DNA from: Acidimicrobiales bacterium
GTDB taxonomy: Bacteria; Actinomycetota; Acidimicrobiia; Acidimicrobiales; SZUA-35
Direction of reading: 5' to 3'
NCBI GenBank assembly: GCA_013003535.1
Contig: JABDIY010000085.1
Coordinates: 1 to 50,759 of the forward strand
Length of the DNA stretch: 50,759 bases
A model generated the notes under the pieces. That model was not told the DNA's origin. It ran no database searches and saw only the letters and a list, made by a program, of their open reading frames with translations. How positions within the stretch are numbered: the first letter of the stretch is position 1; every line of letters begins with the position of its first letter. Shown here piece after piece: positions 8,576-17,249 of the stretch. Position numbers and translations under genes: made by a program.

Positions 8576-9805
8576 ATGCGGCAGATCTTCTCATCACAGG
8601 CTCCGGTGCAGATCAGCGCACGAGGGCGAAGTGTCGTCCGATCGACCATCGAGGTCGACGGTTTTGGCGGACCGGTGGTGGCGATCGGTGTCCGAGTGGA
8701 CATTCGTCATTCCTACACCGCCGATCTCGTGGTAATTCTCGAGAACCCGGTGGGTGAACGTGTGCTTCTGGTGTCGGAACGAGGCGGTGAGGGTGATGAC
8801 TTCTTCTTCACCACATTTGAAGATCAGGCACCGGTGCCCATCACCGCGGGCGAAGCTCCGTTTTCTGGCCGATTTCGGCCGGAGGGATCACTGGAAACAT
8901 TTGCCGGTGGCCAAGCCAACGGTACCTGGACTCTCTTGATTGCCGATACAGCCGATCAGGACGGCGGCGAGCTGCGTCGTTGGGACCTGGAGATCGAGGC
9001 GTTGTCACCCGCGCCGCCACCCGTTGCCCCAGAGAATATTTTGATCTCGATCCGTTTCGGCGGTGGTCTCACGCCAACCCAGCAAAAGGCCTTTCAGTTT
9101 GCTGCGGCCCGTTGGTCCCAAGTGATTACCAGCCGCCTGCCGGACGTGATGATCGAGGGGGAAAGGGTCACTGGTGTTCGGATCGACGCCTCGGGGGCCC
9201 GGATTGACGGCCCAGCCGGGATCCTCGGTCAAGCCGGCCCGGTACTGCTACGGCCCGGGTCCATGCTGCCCGCCACTGGTGTCATGCAGTTCGACTCCGG
9301 CGATTTGGCCCAGTTGGAGCGCCGCAACGGATTGATCGACGTGATCATCCACGAGATGGGCCATGTGTTGGGCATAGGGACGCTTTGGTCAACCAAGAGG
9401 CTGATCCGAGGCTCGGGCACGGATAATCCGGTCTTCGTGGGGGCCAACGCCCAGGAGGTATTCGGTGTCATTCTCGATGCCGGTGGCCCCACCCCTGTGC
9501 CCATCGCCAACACCGGCGGAGCGGGTACCAGAGAAGGGCACTGGCGGGAGTCGGTATTCGGTAACGAGCTGATGACCGGGTTCCTCAACGACGGACCCAA
9601 CCCACTCAGCGCCCTTACCATCGCCTCGCTGGCGGACTTGGGGTATGAAGTCAACGAGGCGGTCGCCGACCGGTTCACGTTACCATCCCGGCTGGATCTG
9701 GCCATGATGGGGATCTGGGCGGAGCCGGCAACTCAGACGTGCTGCACGCTGGCCGGAACGATGCGGCCCGTGCCCCAGGTACTGCCCGAATCTGCCGTCG
9801 TGTGA
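8576..9805 (+). CDS. P-domain and leishmanolysin-like zinc metallopeptidase
   Basis: A 409-residue protein. Residues 1 to 140 resemble a proprotein-convertase P domain (beta-rich; TADLVVILENPVGERVLL; NGTWTLLIADTADQDGG). Residues 155 to 390 form a metallopeptidase with the zinc motif H259-E-M-G-H263 followed by VLGIG, a probable third ligand H322 (GHWRES) and a Met about ten residues later (NELMTG), as expected for M8-like metzincins. It probably cleaves proteins. Oddly, the start at 8576 leaves no signal peptide although both domains are typical of secreted proteins. The TACGGT box supports this start; the frame extends upstream but without a convincing signal sequence. Confidence 0.85.
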   Translation: MRQIFSSQAPVQISARGRSVVRSTIEVDGFGGPVVAIGVRVDIRHSYTADLVVILENPVGERVLLVSERGGEGDDFFFTTFEDQAPVPITAGEAPFSGRFRPEGSLETFAGGQANGTWTLLIADTADQDGGELRRWDLEIEALSPAPPPVAPENILISIRFGGGLTPTQQKAFQFAAARWSQVITSRLPDVMIEGERVTGVRIDASGARIDGPAGILGQAGPVLLRPGSMLPATGVMQFDSGDLAQLERRNGLIDVIIHEMGHVLGIGTLWSTKRLIRGSGTDNPVFVGANAQEVFGVILDAGGPTPVPIANTGGAGTREGHWRESVFGNELMTGFLNDGPNPLSALTIASLADLGYEVNEAVADRFTLPSRLDLAMMGIWAEPATQTCCTLAGTMRPVPQVLPESAVV

Positions 9806-9868
9806 TCACCTCATCAAGCGGGTTGCAGCACCCCCAACCAGGTGGAAATATGGATTCTTTTGATCCTC

Positions 9869-9888
9869 GAACCCTCCTGAACAGGGGT
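9869..9888. promoter_or_regulatory. Imperfect hairpin upstream of DUF389 gene
   Basis: AACCCTCCTG and CAGGGGTT can pair imperfectly around AA. It may be a terminator for the preceding gene or part of the DUF389 promoter region. The rest of 9806-9909 shows nothing recognisable. Confidence 0.25.
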
Positions 9889-9909
9889 TAGGTCAAACAG
9901 CCCGGGTCC

Positions 9910-11109
9910 ATGGGCCAAAAGACTCAAGTTAGGCACCGCAATATGCCGAGAGTGACGGCTATGCCGCCGTTGCTTTCTCGCCTACTCCCTCCGCGGCCCG
10001 GCGGTCGGATGATCCGCGGGGGACCGCTTCAGGAATCACTGGATCTCCTGGCCCGCAGCAGGACGCCACTGAGCCGAACCGAACGAAAAGTTGTTGTTGA
10101 CTCGCTCTTTCATGAGGGCGCCAGGCGCTCGCCGTTCCTGCACCGGTACTACTCGCTCACCATGCTGTCGGTCCTCATCGCTGTCTTGGGCCTATTGGCA
10201 GATTCGACCGCCGTGGTGATCGGGGCGATGCTGGTAGCCCCGCTCATGGGGCCGGTTCTGGGGGTGTCGGCCGCGTTGGTGATGGATTGGCCGAGACGGG
10301 TTGCAGGTTCCGCAGCAACGGTAGCTACCGGTTCGTTTTTTGCAGTGGCGCTTGCCACGGTGATTAGTTTCGCGATGCCCGGCGATCCTCCGATGTTGAG
10401 CGACGAGCTGCTGGCGCGAACGTCGCCAACGCTGCTCGACTTGGCAGTTGCACTGGTGGCCGGTTCGGCCGGAGCCTACGCCAAGGTTCGGCGCCAGGCC
10501 GCCGACGCCATCGTGGGAGTAGCAGTGGCCGTGGCCTTGGTGCCTCCCCTGGCTGTGATCGGCATAACCCTGGAGTTGGGTCGATACCAAATGGCGCTGG
10601 GGTCGTTCTTGCTTTTTCTGGCCAATGTCAGCGGGATCGTTACCGCCGGAGCCCTTACCTTCATCGTGCTCGGGTTCGTGCCCGGTGGCCGGCTTCACTC
10701 CACCCGATCCCATGTGGCCCGAAGCTTGCGATTGGCGACGTTGGGAAGTGTGTTGATCGTGGCGCCGTTGCAGGTGATGGATCAGTGGCGGCCGGAACCG
10801 ACCATAGATTCCAATCCTCAGGAGCTCGTTGCTGCGGCGGTGGAGGCCTGGCGGGGAGATGTTTCGATCATTGCAATGGATCTCACGTTGGGAGATGGCG
10901 ACGCCACTGCACCCTTGATCGAGCTCACGGTCACATCAGACCTTGACCCTCAGCGACCTCTGGCCGTCGATACCTTGGCTGAGGAATTGGCATTGATTAT
11001 CGGAGAACCGGTGGAGGTGAGCCTCACGACTGTGGAAAGCAACGTCCAGACTGCAATCGGCGAGGGCGATCCCGCCCATAGCGGCCAGGCAGACACGCGG
11101 GGCGAGTAG
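9910..11109 (+). CDS. DUF389-family membrane protein
   Basis: A protein of up to 399 residues. A polar N-terminal part (with SRTERKVVVDSLF) is followed by about six hydrophobic segments containing the DUF389 signature (ADSTAVVIGAMLVAPLMGPVLG; VGVAVAVALVPPLAVIG), then a soluble C-terminal domain of about 120 residues. DUF389 proteins are widespread inner-membrane proteins of unknown function. Three in-frame ATGs (9910, 9943, 9961) are possible and no ribosome site decides between them; the first is used here. It converges on the molybdopterin oxidoreductase gene. Confidence 0.85.
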   Translation: MGQKTQVRHRNMPRVTAMPPLLSRLLPPRPGGRMIRGGPLQESLDLLARSRTPLSRTERKVVVDSLFHEGARRSPFLHRYYSLTMLSVLIAVLGLLADSTAVVIGAMLVAPLMGPVLGVSAALVMDWPRRVAGSAATVATGSFFAVALATVISFAMPGDPPMLSDELLARTSPTLLDLAVALVAGSAGAYAKVRRQAADAIVGVAVAVALVPPLAVIGITLELGRYQMALGSFLLFLANVSGIVTAGALTFIVLGFVPGGRLHSTRSHVARSLRLATLGSVLIVAPLQVMDQWRPEPTIDSNPQELVAAAVEAWRGDVSIIAMDLTLGDGDATAPLIELTVTSDLDPQRPLAVDTLAEELALIIGEPVEVSLTTVESNVQTAIGEGDPAHSGQADTRGE

Positions 11110-11111
11110 GT

Positions 11112-11147
11112 ATTGACCGAGCCTGGTCAATGCGAGGTGCCGACCTC
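11112..11147. terminator. Two tandem hairpins between convergent genes
   Basis: ATTGACC (11112-11118) pairs perfectly with GGTCAAT (11125-11131) around a 6-base loop. GAGGT (11134-11138) then pairs with ACCTC (11143-11147) around GCCG. They sit between the convergent stops at 11109 and 11146, so a bidirectional terminator is likely although no T-run is present. Confidence 0.5.
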
Positions 11148-11976
11148 AGAAACCCGCCCAGTACGTGTAACCCCGTTCGGCCCAGTAGTCGTCGGGTCGT
11201 TCATTGGTGAAGCGAATAGTGGCGATCTGCTTGATCGACTTGATCCCATACTTGTGTGGAGTTGCCAACCGAAGCGGTGCACCGTGGGCCAGGCTGAGGT
11301 CCTCAGCTCCGAGTTTGGTGGCCAACAGGGATTGCCGGTTCAGCATCGTGGCGCGATCAACCCCCACGTAGTACCTGGCGTCGCTCGTCTCCATGGCAAC
11401 ATAGCCATAAGTGGACGGAACGTCATCGGCGTAACGACTGGCGAAATCAGCAAAGACGGCGCCACCCCAGCGAGGCTTGGCGCTCCATCCCTCGATGCAT
11501 TTGTGTTCCATCACAACATCAACTTGAGGGAACGAATTGATCAGTGTCCGCATGCCTTCCAAATCGAAGGTTTCGAGTACCTCGTCGTTGATCCCCTTGA
11601 CGGTCAGCTCGTAGGTACTGAGGTCGTAGTTGTCCGGAAGACCCAACCGGCCATTGACTCGGATCGAGGTCGCGTCGGCCAGGGCGTAGGTCGGCGCCAG
11701 TTTCGATTGGCTGCCCAGCGTTTCCCATACGAACTCGTTCCACTCATACCCTTTGCGCAGGACGTCGGGGGTGCGTCCATCGAGCGGTCGATTCTGGATG
11801 GCACGAAATCCGGCAATACCCGCAGCCGCAGCCACGGCGCCGGTGAGGAATGACCGACGGCTTCGCTTCGAGTACTCCGCCGTGGAGATCGTTGGACCCT
11901 CTGCGGCCTCGGCGGCCAATCGAGCGAGTCGCTCGTCGGCAGATTCGGTGAGTCGTCTGCTCAGCTCGCTCATCAC
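11146..11976 (-). CDS. Tat-exported molybdopterin oxidoreductase (sulfite oxidase/MsrP fold)
   Basis: A 276-residue protein. A twin-arginine signal (S-R40-R41-S-F-L followed by an Ala/Gly-rich hydrophobic stretch) sends it across the membrane after cofactor insertion. The mature part has the oxidoreductase molybdopterin fold with the molybdenum-ligand cysteine C160 in HKCIEGWS. By family it could reduce methionine sulfoxide or oxidise/reduce small sulfur or oxo compounds in the cell envelope. The start overlaps the stop of the cytochrome b gene (GTG at 11976, 4-base overlap, or ATG at 11973), so the two form a redox pair: cytochrome in the membrane, molybdoenzyme outside. The substrate cannot be read from sequence. 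Confidence 0.88.
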   Translation of the reverse strand: MMSELSRRLTESADERLARLAAEAAEGPTISTAEYSKRSRRSFLTGAVAAAAGIAGFRAIQNRPLDGRTPDVLRKGYEWNEFVWETLGSQSKLAPTYALADATSIRVNGRLGLPDNYDLSTYELTVKGINDEVLETFDLEGMRTLINSFPQVDVVMEHKCIEGWSAKPRWGGAVFADFASRYADDVPSTYGYVAMETSDARYYVGVDRATMLNRQSLLATKLGAEDLSLAHGAPLRLATPHKYGIKSIKQIATIRFTNERPDDYWAERGYTYWAGF

Positions 11977-12677
11977 TTCACGTCTTTCTTCAGCTCATAT
12001 CCGGTGACCATGGAAGCGAAATTTGACCAGCCTGCTCGGGTGACTTGAAGAAGGTGGGTGACAAAGAACAAGAGGAAGCCGATGGTGGAGCTGAAGTGAA
12101 TGGTGCGGGCGAACTCGTACCCACCCAAGAGTCGGGTGAGCGGGCTGAGTTGGGTGGGGGAGAGAATGGCGAGGCCGCTTATAACTACGGTGAAGCCGAG
12201 GAAAAGAACACCGCTGTAAGCGACCTTCTGGGCTGCGTTATACCGACCCTGGGGCGGTGTCGCCTTGCGGAGTTTCAGATCGTGCAGGACCACCGCCGCA
12301 ACGTCGGCAAGGTCGCGTCGATCCGGCACGATGTGACGCCACTCGCCGGATCGCGCGAGGTAGATGGCGTAGGCGATGCCGTTCAACGTGAAGAACCAGC
12401 CAAAGGTGAAATGAAACGCCATCCCTTTCGCCAACTTCCTTCTGAGGCCGAGCGACTCGTTTATCCACTCCGGGAAGAGATTGAACCAATGCCAGCCGGC
12501 GATACCGACACCAAAGGGATCCTGCACGTCCGCTCGGTAGATCCGCAAGCCGCTCCACACCATGATGGTGAGCAGCGGGAAGTTGATCCAATGCATCCAG
12601 CGACTGGCCCGCGTGTGTTTGAACGATGCAACCGAATGAGGCTCCGCGTGTGAAGTTGCGGACTCGTCAGCAGCCAT
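11973..12677 (-). CDS. Membrane cytochrome b (b561/thiosulfate-reductase type)
   Basis: A 234-residue protein with about four membrane segments and histidines placed for haem binding: RWMHW in the first helix, HFTFGW in the second, IHFSST and THLLQV in the last two. This matches cytochrome b561-like subunits that carry electrons from quinol to a periplasmic molybdoenzyme, here the gene just downstream. The ATG at 12677 (MAADES) is preferred over two upstream in-frame starts because TAGTGT lies 7 bases before it; choosing an upstream start would only add a short polar tail. Confidence 0.88.
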   Translation of the reverse strand: MAADESATSHAEPHSVASFKHTRASRWMHWINFPLLTIMVWSGLRIYRADVQDPFGVGIAGWHWFNLFPEWINESLGLRRKLAKGMAFHFTFGWFFTLNGIAYAIYLARSGEWRHIVPDRRDLADVAAVVLHDLKLRKATPPQGRYNAAQKVAYSGVLFLGFTVVISGLAILSPTQLSPLTRLLGGYEFARTIHFSSTIGFLLFFVTHLLQVTRAGWSNFASMVTGYELKKDVK

Positions 12678-12684
12678 GACGGGG

Positions 12685-12690
12685 ACACTA
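12685..12690 (-). promoter_or_regulatory. -10 box, leaderless promoter of cytochrome b/molybdoenzyme operon
   Basis: On the minus strand this reads TAGTGT, 7 bases before the ATG at 12677. Confidence 0.5.
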
Positions 12691-12807
12691 GGCGATGTCA
12701 TAGTTGGGGAAACCGAACTCGTCCGATCTTTCATCCCGCTTCCAAGAACGTTCTTCTGTGCTTTTAACGTACTTCAGGCGTCTGGAACCGAGTTCGGTCG
12801 GAGCGCC

Positions 12808-12813
12808 TAGCCT
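12808..12813 (+). promoter_or_regulatory. -10 box, leaderless promoter of proline-racemase-family gene
   Basis: TAGCCT lies 6 bases before the ATG at 12820. Confidence 0.6.
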
Positions 12814-12819
12814 CGAGGG

Positions 12820-13836
12820 ATGCGAAGCTCCCGGGTGGTTCATACCGTTAGTTGCCACGCCGCTGGTGAAGTGGGTGATGTCATCGTGGGTGGAGTTTCC
12901 CCACCGCCGGGCGCCACGCTCTGGGAGCAGTCTCGGTTCGTGGCGAACGACGGTGAGCTGCGCGCCTTCATGCTCAATGAACCTCGCGGGGGTGTGTTCC
13001 GGCATGTCAATCTGCTCGTCCCACCAATCGATCCCTCGGCCGATATGGGTTTCATCATCATGGAACCCGAGCACACTCCGCCCATGTCGGGTTCCAACGC
13101 GATGTGTGTTGCAACCGTGTTGTTGGAGACAGGCATCGTTCCTATGGGTGAAGGGGTTACACCACTTCGGTTGGAAGCGCCGGGAGGAGTGATCGACGTG
13201 GAAGCGGAGTGCCGGGATGGGAAGGTTGAGCGGGTCACCATCGCCAACGTTCCGTCGTTTGTGGGCGAGATGGACAGCCGGCTCGAGGTAGACGGCTTTG
13301 GTTCACTGCGAGTGGACACTGGGTTCGGCGGCGACAGCTTTGTCATGGTGGATGCCGCTGATCTCGGGTTCAAGCTAGAACCGTCTGAGGCAGCGGAACT
13401 AGCGATGGCGGGCAGAGCGATCACGAAAGCTGCAAATGAGCAGCTGTCTTTCAGCCATCCGGAAAAAGACTGGCGTCACTTCTCCTTCTGTCAGATCGCC
13501 GGGCCTTTGGGCCGAGAAGAGCAGGGCTTCACCATGCGGAACACAGTGGTGATAGACCCTGGCAAGCTTGATCGATCACCCACCGGCACTGGTGTATCGG
13601 CGCGGATGGCGCTGCTATCGGCACAGGGGTTGATGGCGGTTGGCGACAAACTCACGATGACCTCAATCATCGGTTCAGTTTTCGTCGGGTCGATTGCCGA
13701 ATTGACCGAGATTGCTGGTCAACCGGCCATCAAGCCGACCGTTTCCGGTCAGGCGTGGATCACGGGCACTCACCAGCACACGCTGGACCCCAGCGACCCG
13801 TGGCCGACCGGATATCGACTCAGCGACACCTGGTAG
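12820..13836 (+). CDS. Proline-racemase-family enzyme with Ser/Thr at active-site positions
   Basis: A 338-residue member of the proline racemase superfamily (proline racemase, hydroxyproline 2-epimerase, trans-3-hydroxyproline dehydratase). The two active-site motifs are recognisable but changed: the first reads MSGSN with S90 where racemases have Cys, and the second reads DRSPTGTG with T255 where racemases have Cys. The rest of the fold is full length. Loss of both Cys argues against two-base racemisation; a dehydratase or another proline-analogue reaction is more likely, but this is inference. No proline-catabolism genes lie next to it. It is transcribed from its own leaderless promoter, divergent from the cytochrome b operon. 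Confidence 0.85.
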   Translation: MRSSRVVHTVSCHAAGEVGDVIVGGVSPPPGATLWEQSRFVANDGELRAFMLNEPRGGVFRHVNLLVPPIDPSADMGFIIMEPEHTPPMSGSNAMCVATVLLETGIVPMGEGVTPLRLEAPGGVIDVEAECRDGKVERVTIANVPSFVGEMDSRLEVDGFGSLRVDTGFGGDSFVMVDAADLGFKLEPSEAAELAMAGRAITKAANEQLSFSHPEKDWRHFSFCQIAGPLGREEQGFTMRNTVVIDPGKLDRSPTGTGVSARMALLSAQGLMAVGDKLTMTSIIGSVFVGSIAELTEIAGQPAIKPTVSGQAWITGTHQHTLDPSDPWPTGYRLSDTW

Positions 13837-13892
13837 GCACCGTTGACGAAGAGGTGAGAAGGCAGCAGTGCGTTTCGGGCAGCAGGCCTGTT

Positions 13893-14759
13893 TCAGACCC
13901 AGGGATTGCCGGACAAGTACTTCCAGCCGGCGTCGGGCAGCAGTGCGATCGCCGTTCCTCCGTCACGGTCGAGGGCCATTTGAGCAGCATGGATGACTGC
14001 GCCGCTGGAAGTGCCGGCGAAGTGCCCCTCGTGCGTCATGATCTCCTGGACGGTCTTTTCGGCAATATGACTGGCGGTTTGCCACCGATCGTTTACGAGT
14101 GAGAGGTCGGCAACCGGAGGTTGGAAGGGATCATCCTGGCTTCGCATGCCGCCGATAGGGTCCGCTACATAGGGTTCGGACGAGTGCACCTTGATGTTGG
14201 GGAAGGCACGCCTCATCCCTCTGCTGGTCCCAGTGAGTGTTCCACCGGTGCCGTAGGCGCAGACAAGGTGGTCGGGGGGTGTGAGCAGGGGCCAGTCACG
14301 CTCCAACTCCACGGAGGTCCCAAATTCGTGGGCTGCCGGGTTGGCAGGGTTGCCGTACTGGTAAACCATGTGTCCTTCGCCTTCTGCCACCAGTTGCTTG
14401 GCGTGAGCGATGGCATCGTTCGGTCCACCAGCAACCTCGATGAGATCAGCGCCGTAGGCTCGGAGCAGTTGCTTGCGTTCGGGCGTGGCGCTACTTGGAA
14501 GGCAGATGGTGATGGGGTGGTGATTGAGGAGAGCGACCCGCGCCAGTCCAATTCCGGTGTTGCCCGACGTGGCCTCAATTAGAGGGGTGCGGCCAGGCAG
14601 CAGGCCGCGATCCTTGGCATCGTGGAACATCGTCCACGCCGGACGATCCTTGATCGAGCCGGTTGGGTTATACCACTCCAGTTTTGCGAAGAGTCGTGTG
14701 CCGGGCGGGGCGAGTTCCCGGAATTCAACAAGCGGGGTGTTTCCTGGTTGCACGATCAT
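13893..14759 (-). CDS. PLP-dependent cysteine synthase-like enzyme (CysM/CysK family)
   Basis: A 288-residue fold-type II PLP enzyme. The PLP lysine is K37 in NPTGSIKDRPA, the substrate loop is TSGNTGIG, and the phosphate-binding glycine loop is YGTGGTLTG. The C terminus ends in GWKYLSGNPW, similar to actinobacterial CysM-type enzymes, which make cysteine from O-phosphoserine or O-acetylserine. A cystathionine beta-synthase role is a less likely alternative. It follows the XRE regulator and Pcm genes on the same strand with gaps of 53 and 31 bases, so the three may be co-transcribed. No CysO-type sulfur carrier is seen in the window. Confidence 0.88.
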   Translation of the reverse strand: MIVQPGNTPLVEFRELAPPGTRLFAKLEWYNPTGSIKDRPAWTMFHDAKDRGLLPGRTPLIEATSGNTGIGLARVALLNHHPITICLPSSATPERKQLLRAYGADLIEVAGGPNDAIAHAKQLVAEGEGHMVYQYGNPANPAAHEFGTSVELERDWPLLTPPDHLVCAYGTGGTLTGTSRGMRRAFPNIKVHSSEPYVADPIGGMRSQDDPFQPPVADLSLVNDRWQTASHIAEKTVQEIMTHEGHFAGTSSGAVIHAAQMALDRDGGTAIALLPDAGWKYLSGNPWV

Positions 14760-14812
14760 TCAACACCGAATCGGGAAATGCCATTCCAATCCGCCGGCGA
14801 AGCCGCCAGTTG

Positions 14813-15469
14813 TTAGTTCTCGGTGGTGGTCTCCGCCGAGGGAACGCCGGAACCGAGCGCGGCGGCGGGACCGTCTTCACGGGCCTTTCGAAGTCTGTAG
14901 ATCAGATGTTCGGCGGCCTCAGGGCTGATCCGCATCCAAATCTGGATACGAGCGGCGAGAAACGGATCGCGGAGATCCACAACGGACGAGATGGCTTGGA
15001 GCTCTGTTTCGCGTACCGTCACGGGATCCATCGAACCCAGCGAGCGCATGACCCGGAGCGTTTCGGCGATCGACCGCATCAAATAGTCGTTTGAGCCGTC
15101 CCATTCGCTCAGGTCGATTGCGGCCCAACCAAGCCACAGAACAGAGGACGCCTCGTCGGTCTTGGATACCTCAAACGTGGCGGGAGCGTCCTTCTCGAAT
15201 CGCTCCGGCTGGACGCCGTAATACTCGGCCAGCCGCTCCACCAGGTTGGCCGATGGAATTCGCATGCCAGATTCGTAGTTGTCAAGGTCGGTGGGAGTGA
15301 GCCACAGCTCCCGGGCGACCATTTCGATCGACAACCCCAGCCGTTCACGGGCTCGTTCCAGGAGCACACCTATGGTTACCCCTCCTCGAATTTCGTGGGG
15401 CGGTGGTGCCTGAGGGGCTTGGTGAAGCTTGAGCGCGGCGGGCGCATACGGCTGGATTTCAGCGGACAC
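14813..15469 (-). CDS. XRE-family transcriptional regulator
   Basis: A 218-residue protein. A Pro/Ala-rich N-terminal 28 residues precede a Cro/CI-type helix-turn-helix at about residues 32 to 90 (LLERARERLGLSIEMVARELWLTP, then NLVERLAEYYGV). The C-terminal half, about 110 residues, is predicted helical and matches nothing I recognise; it may bind a ligand or mediate dimerisation. The GTG start at 15469 has an AAGGAAGG purine run very close to it. Position between Pcm and the cysteine-synthase-like gene suggests it may regulate that cluster, but this is not shown. Confidence 0.85.
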   Translation of the reverse strand: MSAEIQPYAPAALKLHQAPQAPPPHEIRGGVTIGVLLERARERLGLSIEMVARELWLTPTDLDNYESGMRIPSANLVERLAEYYGVQPERFEKDAPATFEVSKTDEASSVLWLGWAAIDLSEWDGSNDYLMRSIAETLRVMRSLGSMDPVTVRETELQAISSVVDLRDPFLAARIQIWMRISPEAAEHLIYRLRKAREDGPAAALGSGVPSAETTTEN

Positions 15470-15500
15470 GCCTTCCTTATCGACTGCGGAGCGCCGTCAC

Positions 15501-16166
15501 TTAATCAAATTCGGCCCAGGACTGATCTGCGATGAGGGGTACGAATCGAACCGCTCCGAGGTCATCAACTGTTGTTTCTCGGCCAACAAGCCTGATCCTC
15601 AGGAGGTGTTGCACCTTACGCTTGCGTCCCACCGGGATGATCAAACGGCCGTCAGGGGTGAGTTGGTTGACCAAGGCTTCGGGGACCGTTGGTGCACCGG
15701 CGGTCACAACGATTGCATCATAGGGAGCCTCGTCCGGCCAGCCTTGAGTGCCATCACCGTGAATCACGTGGACGTTGGAGTATCCGAGCTCCTTCAATCG
15801 TTGCCCGGCGCTGGCTGCCAACACCTCGTGGCGCTCGATCGACCAGACTTCGCCCGCGATGCGGCTCAGAACCGCTGCTCCATAGCCCGATCCCGTACCC
15901 ACCTCCAGGACACGCCCCTCCGGACGCAACTCAGCCGCCGCAGCCATGAGGGCCACGACGTACGGTTGAGAGATCGTCTGTCCTGCTTCGATCGGTAGAG
16001 GTTTGTCGTCGTATGCGAACTCGCAGAGGTGGGCGGGGAGGAACTTTTCTCTAGGGACTTCTGCCATTGCCTCGAGCACCGATCGGTCCGAGATTCCGCG
16101 ACTCTCGATGCTCTCTTCCACCATCCGTTTTCGAATCCGTGACCAGTGATCATCTGCACGGTCCAT
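15501..16166 (-). CDS. pcm: Protein-L-isoaspartate O-methyltransferase
   Basis: A 221-residue SAM-dependent methyltransferase that repairs isoaspartyl residues in aged proteins in the cytoplasm. Seen motifs: N-terminal RSVLEAMAEVPREKFLP, substrate motif GQTISQPYVVALM, SAM motif I VLEVGTGSGYGAAVLS, and the C-terminal DGRLIIPVG. The length is normal for the family. The ATG at 16166 was chosen because TACCCT lies 6 bases upstream and because the family start falls here; the 19 upstream in-frame residues have no similarity. It is the first gene of a likely Pcm, XRE regulator, cysteine-synthase-like operon. Confidence 0.93.
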   Translation of the reverse strand: MDRADDHWSRIRKRMVEESIESRGISDRSVLEAMAEVPREKFLPAHLCEFAYDDKPLPIEAGQTISQPYVVALMAAAAELRPEGRVLEVGTGSGYGAAVLSRIAGEVWSIERHEVLAASAGQRLKELGYSNVHVIHGDGTQGWPDEAPYDAIVVTAGAPTVPEALVNQLTPDGRLIIPVGRKRKVQHLLRIRLVGRETTVDDLGAVRFVPLIADQSWAEFD

Positions 16167-16172
16167 AAACCG

Positions 16173-16178
16173 AGGGTA
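16173..16178 (-). promoter_or_regulatory. -10 box, leaderless promoter of pcm
   Basis: On the minus strand this reads TACCCT, 6 bases before the ATG at 16166. Confidence 0.6.
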
Positions 16179-16348
16179 GGAATGTTGACACCAGGGGGCA
16201 AGGGTCGAAAGACAGGTTTCCAAGTCTCGACGATTATCGGTCTGGTCAGAGCCAAAGCTGGGCGCCTACGAAGAGTCGTCCGACTCTGGCACCGGCAGTG
16301 GAACCGACGGAGACTGTGCATGCGAGCACATGAAGTCTGGGGGAATCG

Positions 16349-16804
16349 ATGGTTGCCACAATCAAGCCAGCGCAGGATCAGCAGCCTGACGTGGAGCCGA
16401 CTACCTCCAACCGAGCCGGGCATGCCATCGAAGTGATCGTGAACGGCGGGCTGCTCTATGTCGTGCACCACTTGCTGGAGTGGGGGTGGCCAAACTTCCT
16501 TACTGAAGAGTTCGAGAGACTCCTACCGCTCTTGACTTTTTCGTTCATCGTGAGCATCGTCGTCAACGCCGTCTACCTCGTGAACACCGACGTGGTGACC
16601 AAATCGATCGGTAATCTCCTGACCTCCTCGATCGCGTTCGCGGTTTGCATCCGCACGCTGCAGATTTTTCCGTTCGACTTCTCGGAATATGCGACGGATT
16701 GGTCAACTCTGGTGCGAGTGATACTTGTCGCCTCTTTGGTCGGCATCGTTGCTGCAATTGTGGCGACCTTTGCCCGACTGGCCGCGGGTCTATTGCTTCG
16801 CTGA
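16349..16804 (+). CDS. Small membrane protein, unknown function
   Basis: A 151-residue protein with a polar N-terminal 25 residues and three or four hydrophobic segments (LLPLLTFSFIVSIVVNAVYLV; SSIAFAVCIRTLQIF; LVRVILVASLVGIVAAIVATF). I do not recognise the family. A purine-rich TCTGGGGGAA precedes the ATG as a possible ribosome site. It stands alone between the divergent pcm operon and the cupin gene. Hydrophobicity and codon use support a real gene. Confidence 0.65.
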   Translation: MVATIKPAQDQQPDVEPTTSNRAGHAIEVIVNGGLLYVVHHLLEWGWPNFLTEEFERLLPLLTFSFIVSIVVNAVYLVNTDVVTKSIGNLLTSSIAFAVCIRTLQIFPFDFSEYATDWSTLVRVILVASLVGIVAAIVATFARLAAGLLLR

Positions 16805-16867
16805 AGGGGTAGCACAAGGGTCCTGCGACCCTGTTCAGCCTGCGGATCTTGCAGTGAGCATCAGTAC

Positions 16868-17215
16868 ATGGTTACGAACGAAGGGCTGGCCCCGTCACAA
16901 CCCACCGTGCTCAGAGCGGCAGAGGTGGCCGAGCTTCCCAAACGGCCACTGGGAACGGTGGCGGGGGTAGAAAATCAGATGTTGTGGGCAGACGCCACCG
17001 CCGCCGCTGGAGTACTGACTGTGCGAAAGGGTCACCGCTTGGGGGCACACACTCACCGGCAGAATCACCACCATTTCTGGGTGGTATCCGGTGCCGCCGT
17101 GGTTCTTGGTCAAGAGGTCGGGCCAGGTTCCTACGTGCACATTCCCAGCGGAATCGAGCACGATATCGATGCCACCGCCACCGAAGGGTGCACCGTGTAC
17201 TACTTGTATATTTAG
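16868..17215 (+). CDS. Single-domain cupin protein
   Basis: A 115-residue cupin_2 protein. Motif 1 contains HTHRQNHHHFWVVSG, with several histidines for metal binding, and motif 2 is GSYVHIPSGIEHDID. The beta-barrel thus spans residues 45 to 115. Such proteins bind metals or small carboxylates and may be enzymes or sensors; the ligand is not deducible. No clear ribosome site or TANNNT box precedes the ATG, so the start is moderately uncertain. It converges on the beta-CASP nuclease gene. Confidence 0.8.
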   Translation: MVTNEGLAPSQPTVLRAAEVAELPKRPLGTVAGVENQMLWADATAAAGVLTVRKGHRLGAHTHRQNHHHFWVVSGAAVVLGQEVGPGSYVHIPSGIEHDIDATATEGCTVYYLYI

Positions 17216-17228
17216 CCGGCGAAGACAC

Positions 17229-17249
17229 GCCCGGCCGAGCGCGCCGGGC
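17229..17249. terminator. GC-rich hairpin between convergent genes
   Basis: GCCCGGC (17229-17235) pairs perfectly with GCCGGGC (17243-17249) around a 7-base loop, between the stops at 17215 and 17250. No T-run follows, so it is a terminator-like element for either strand. Confidence 0.5.
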
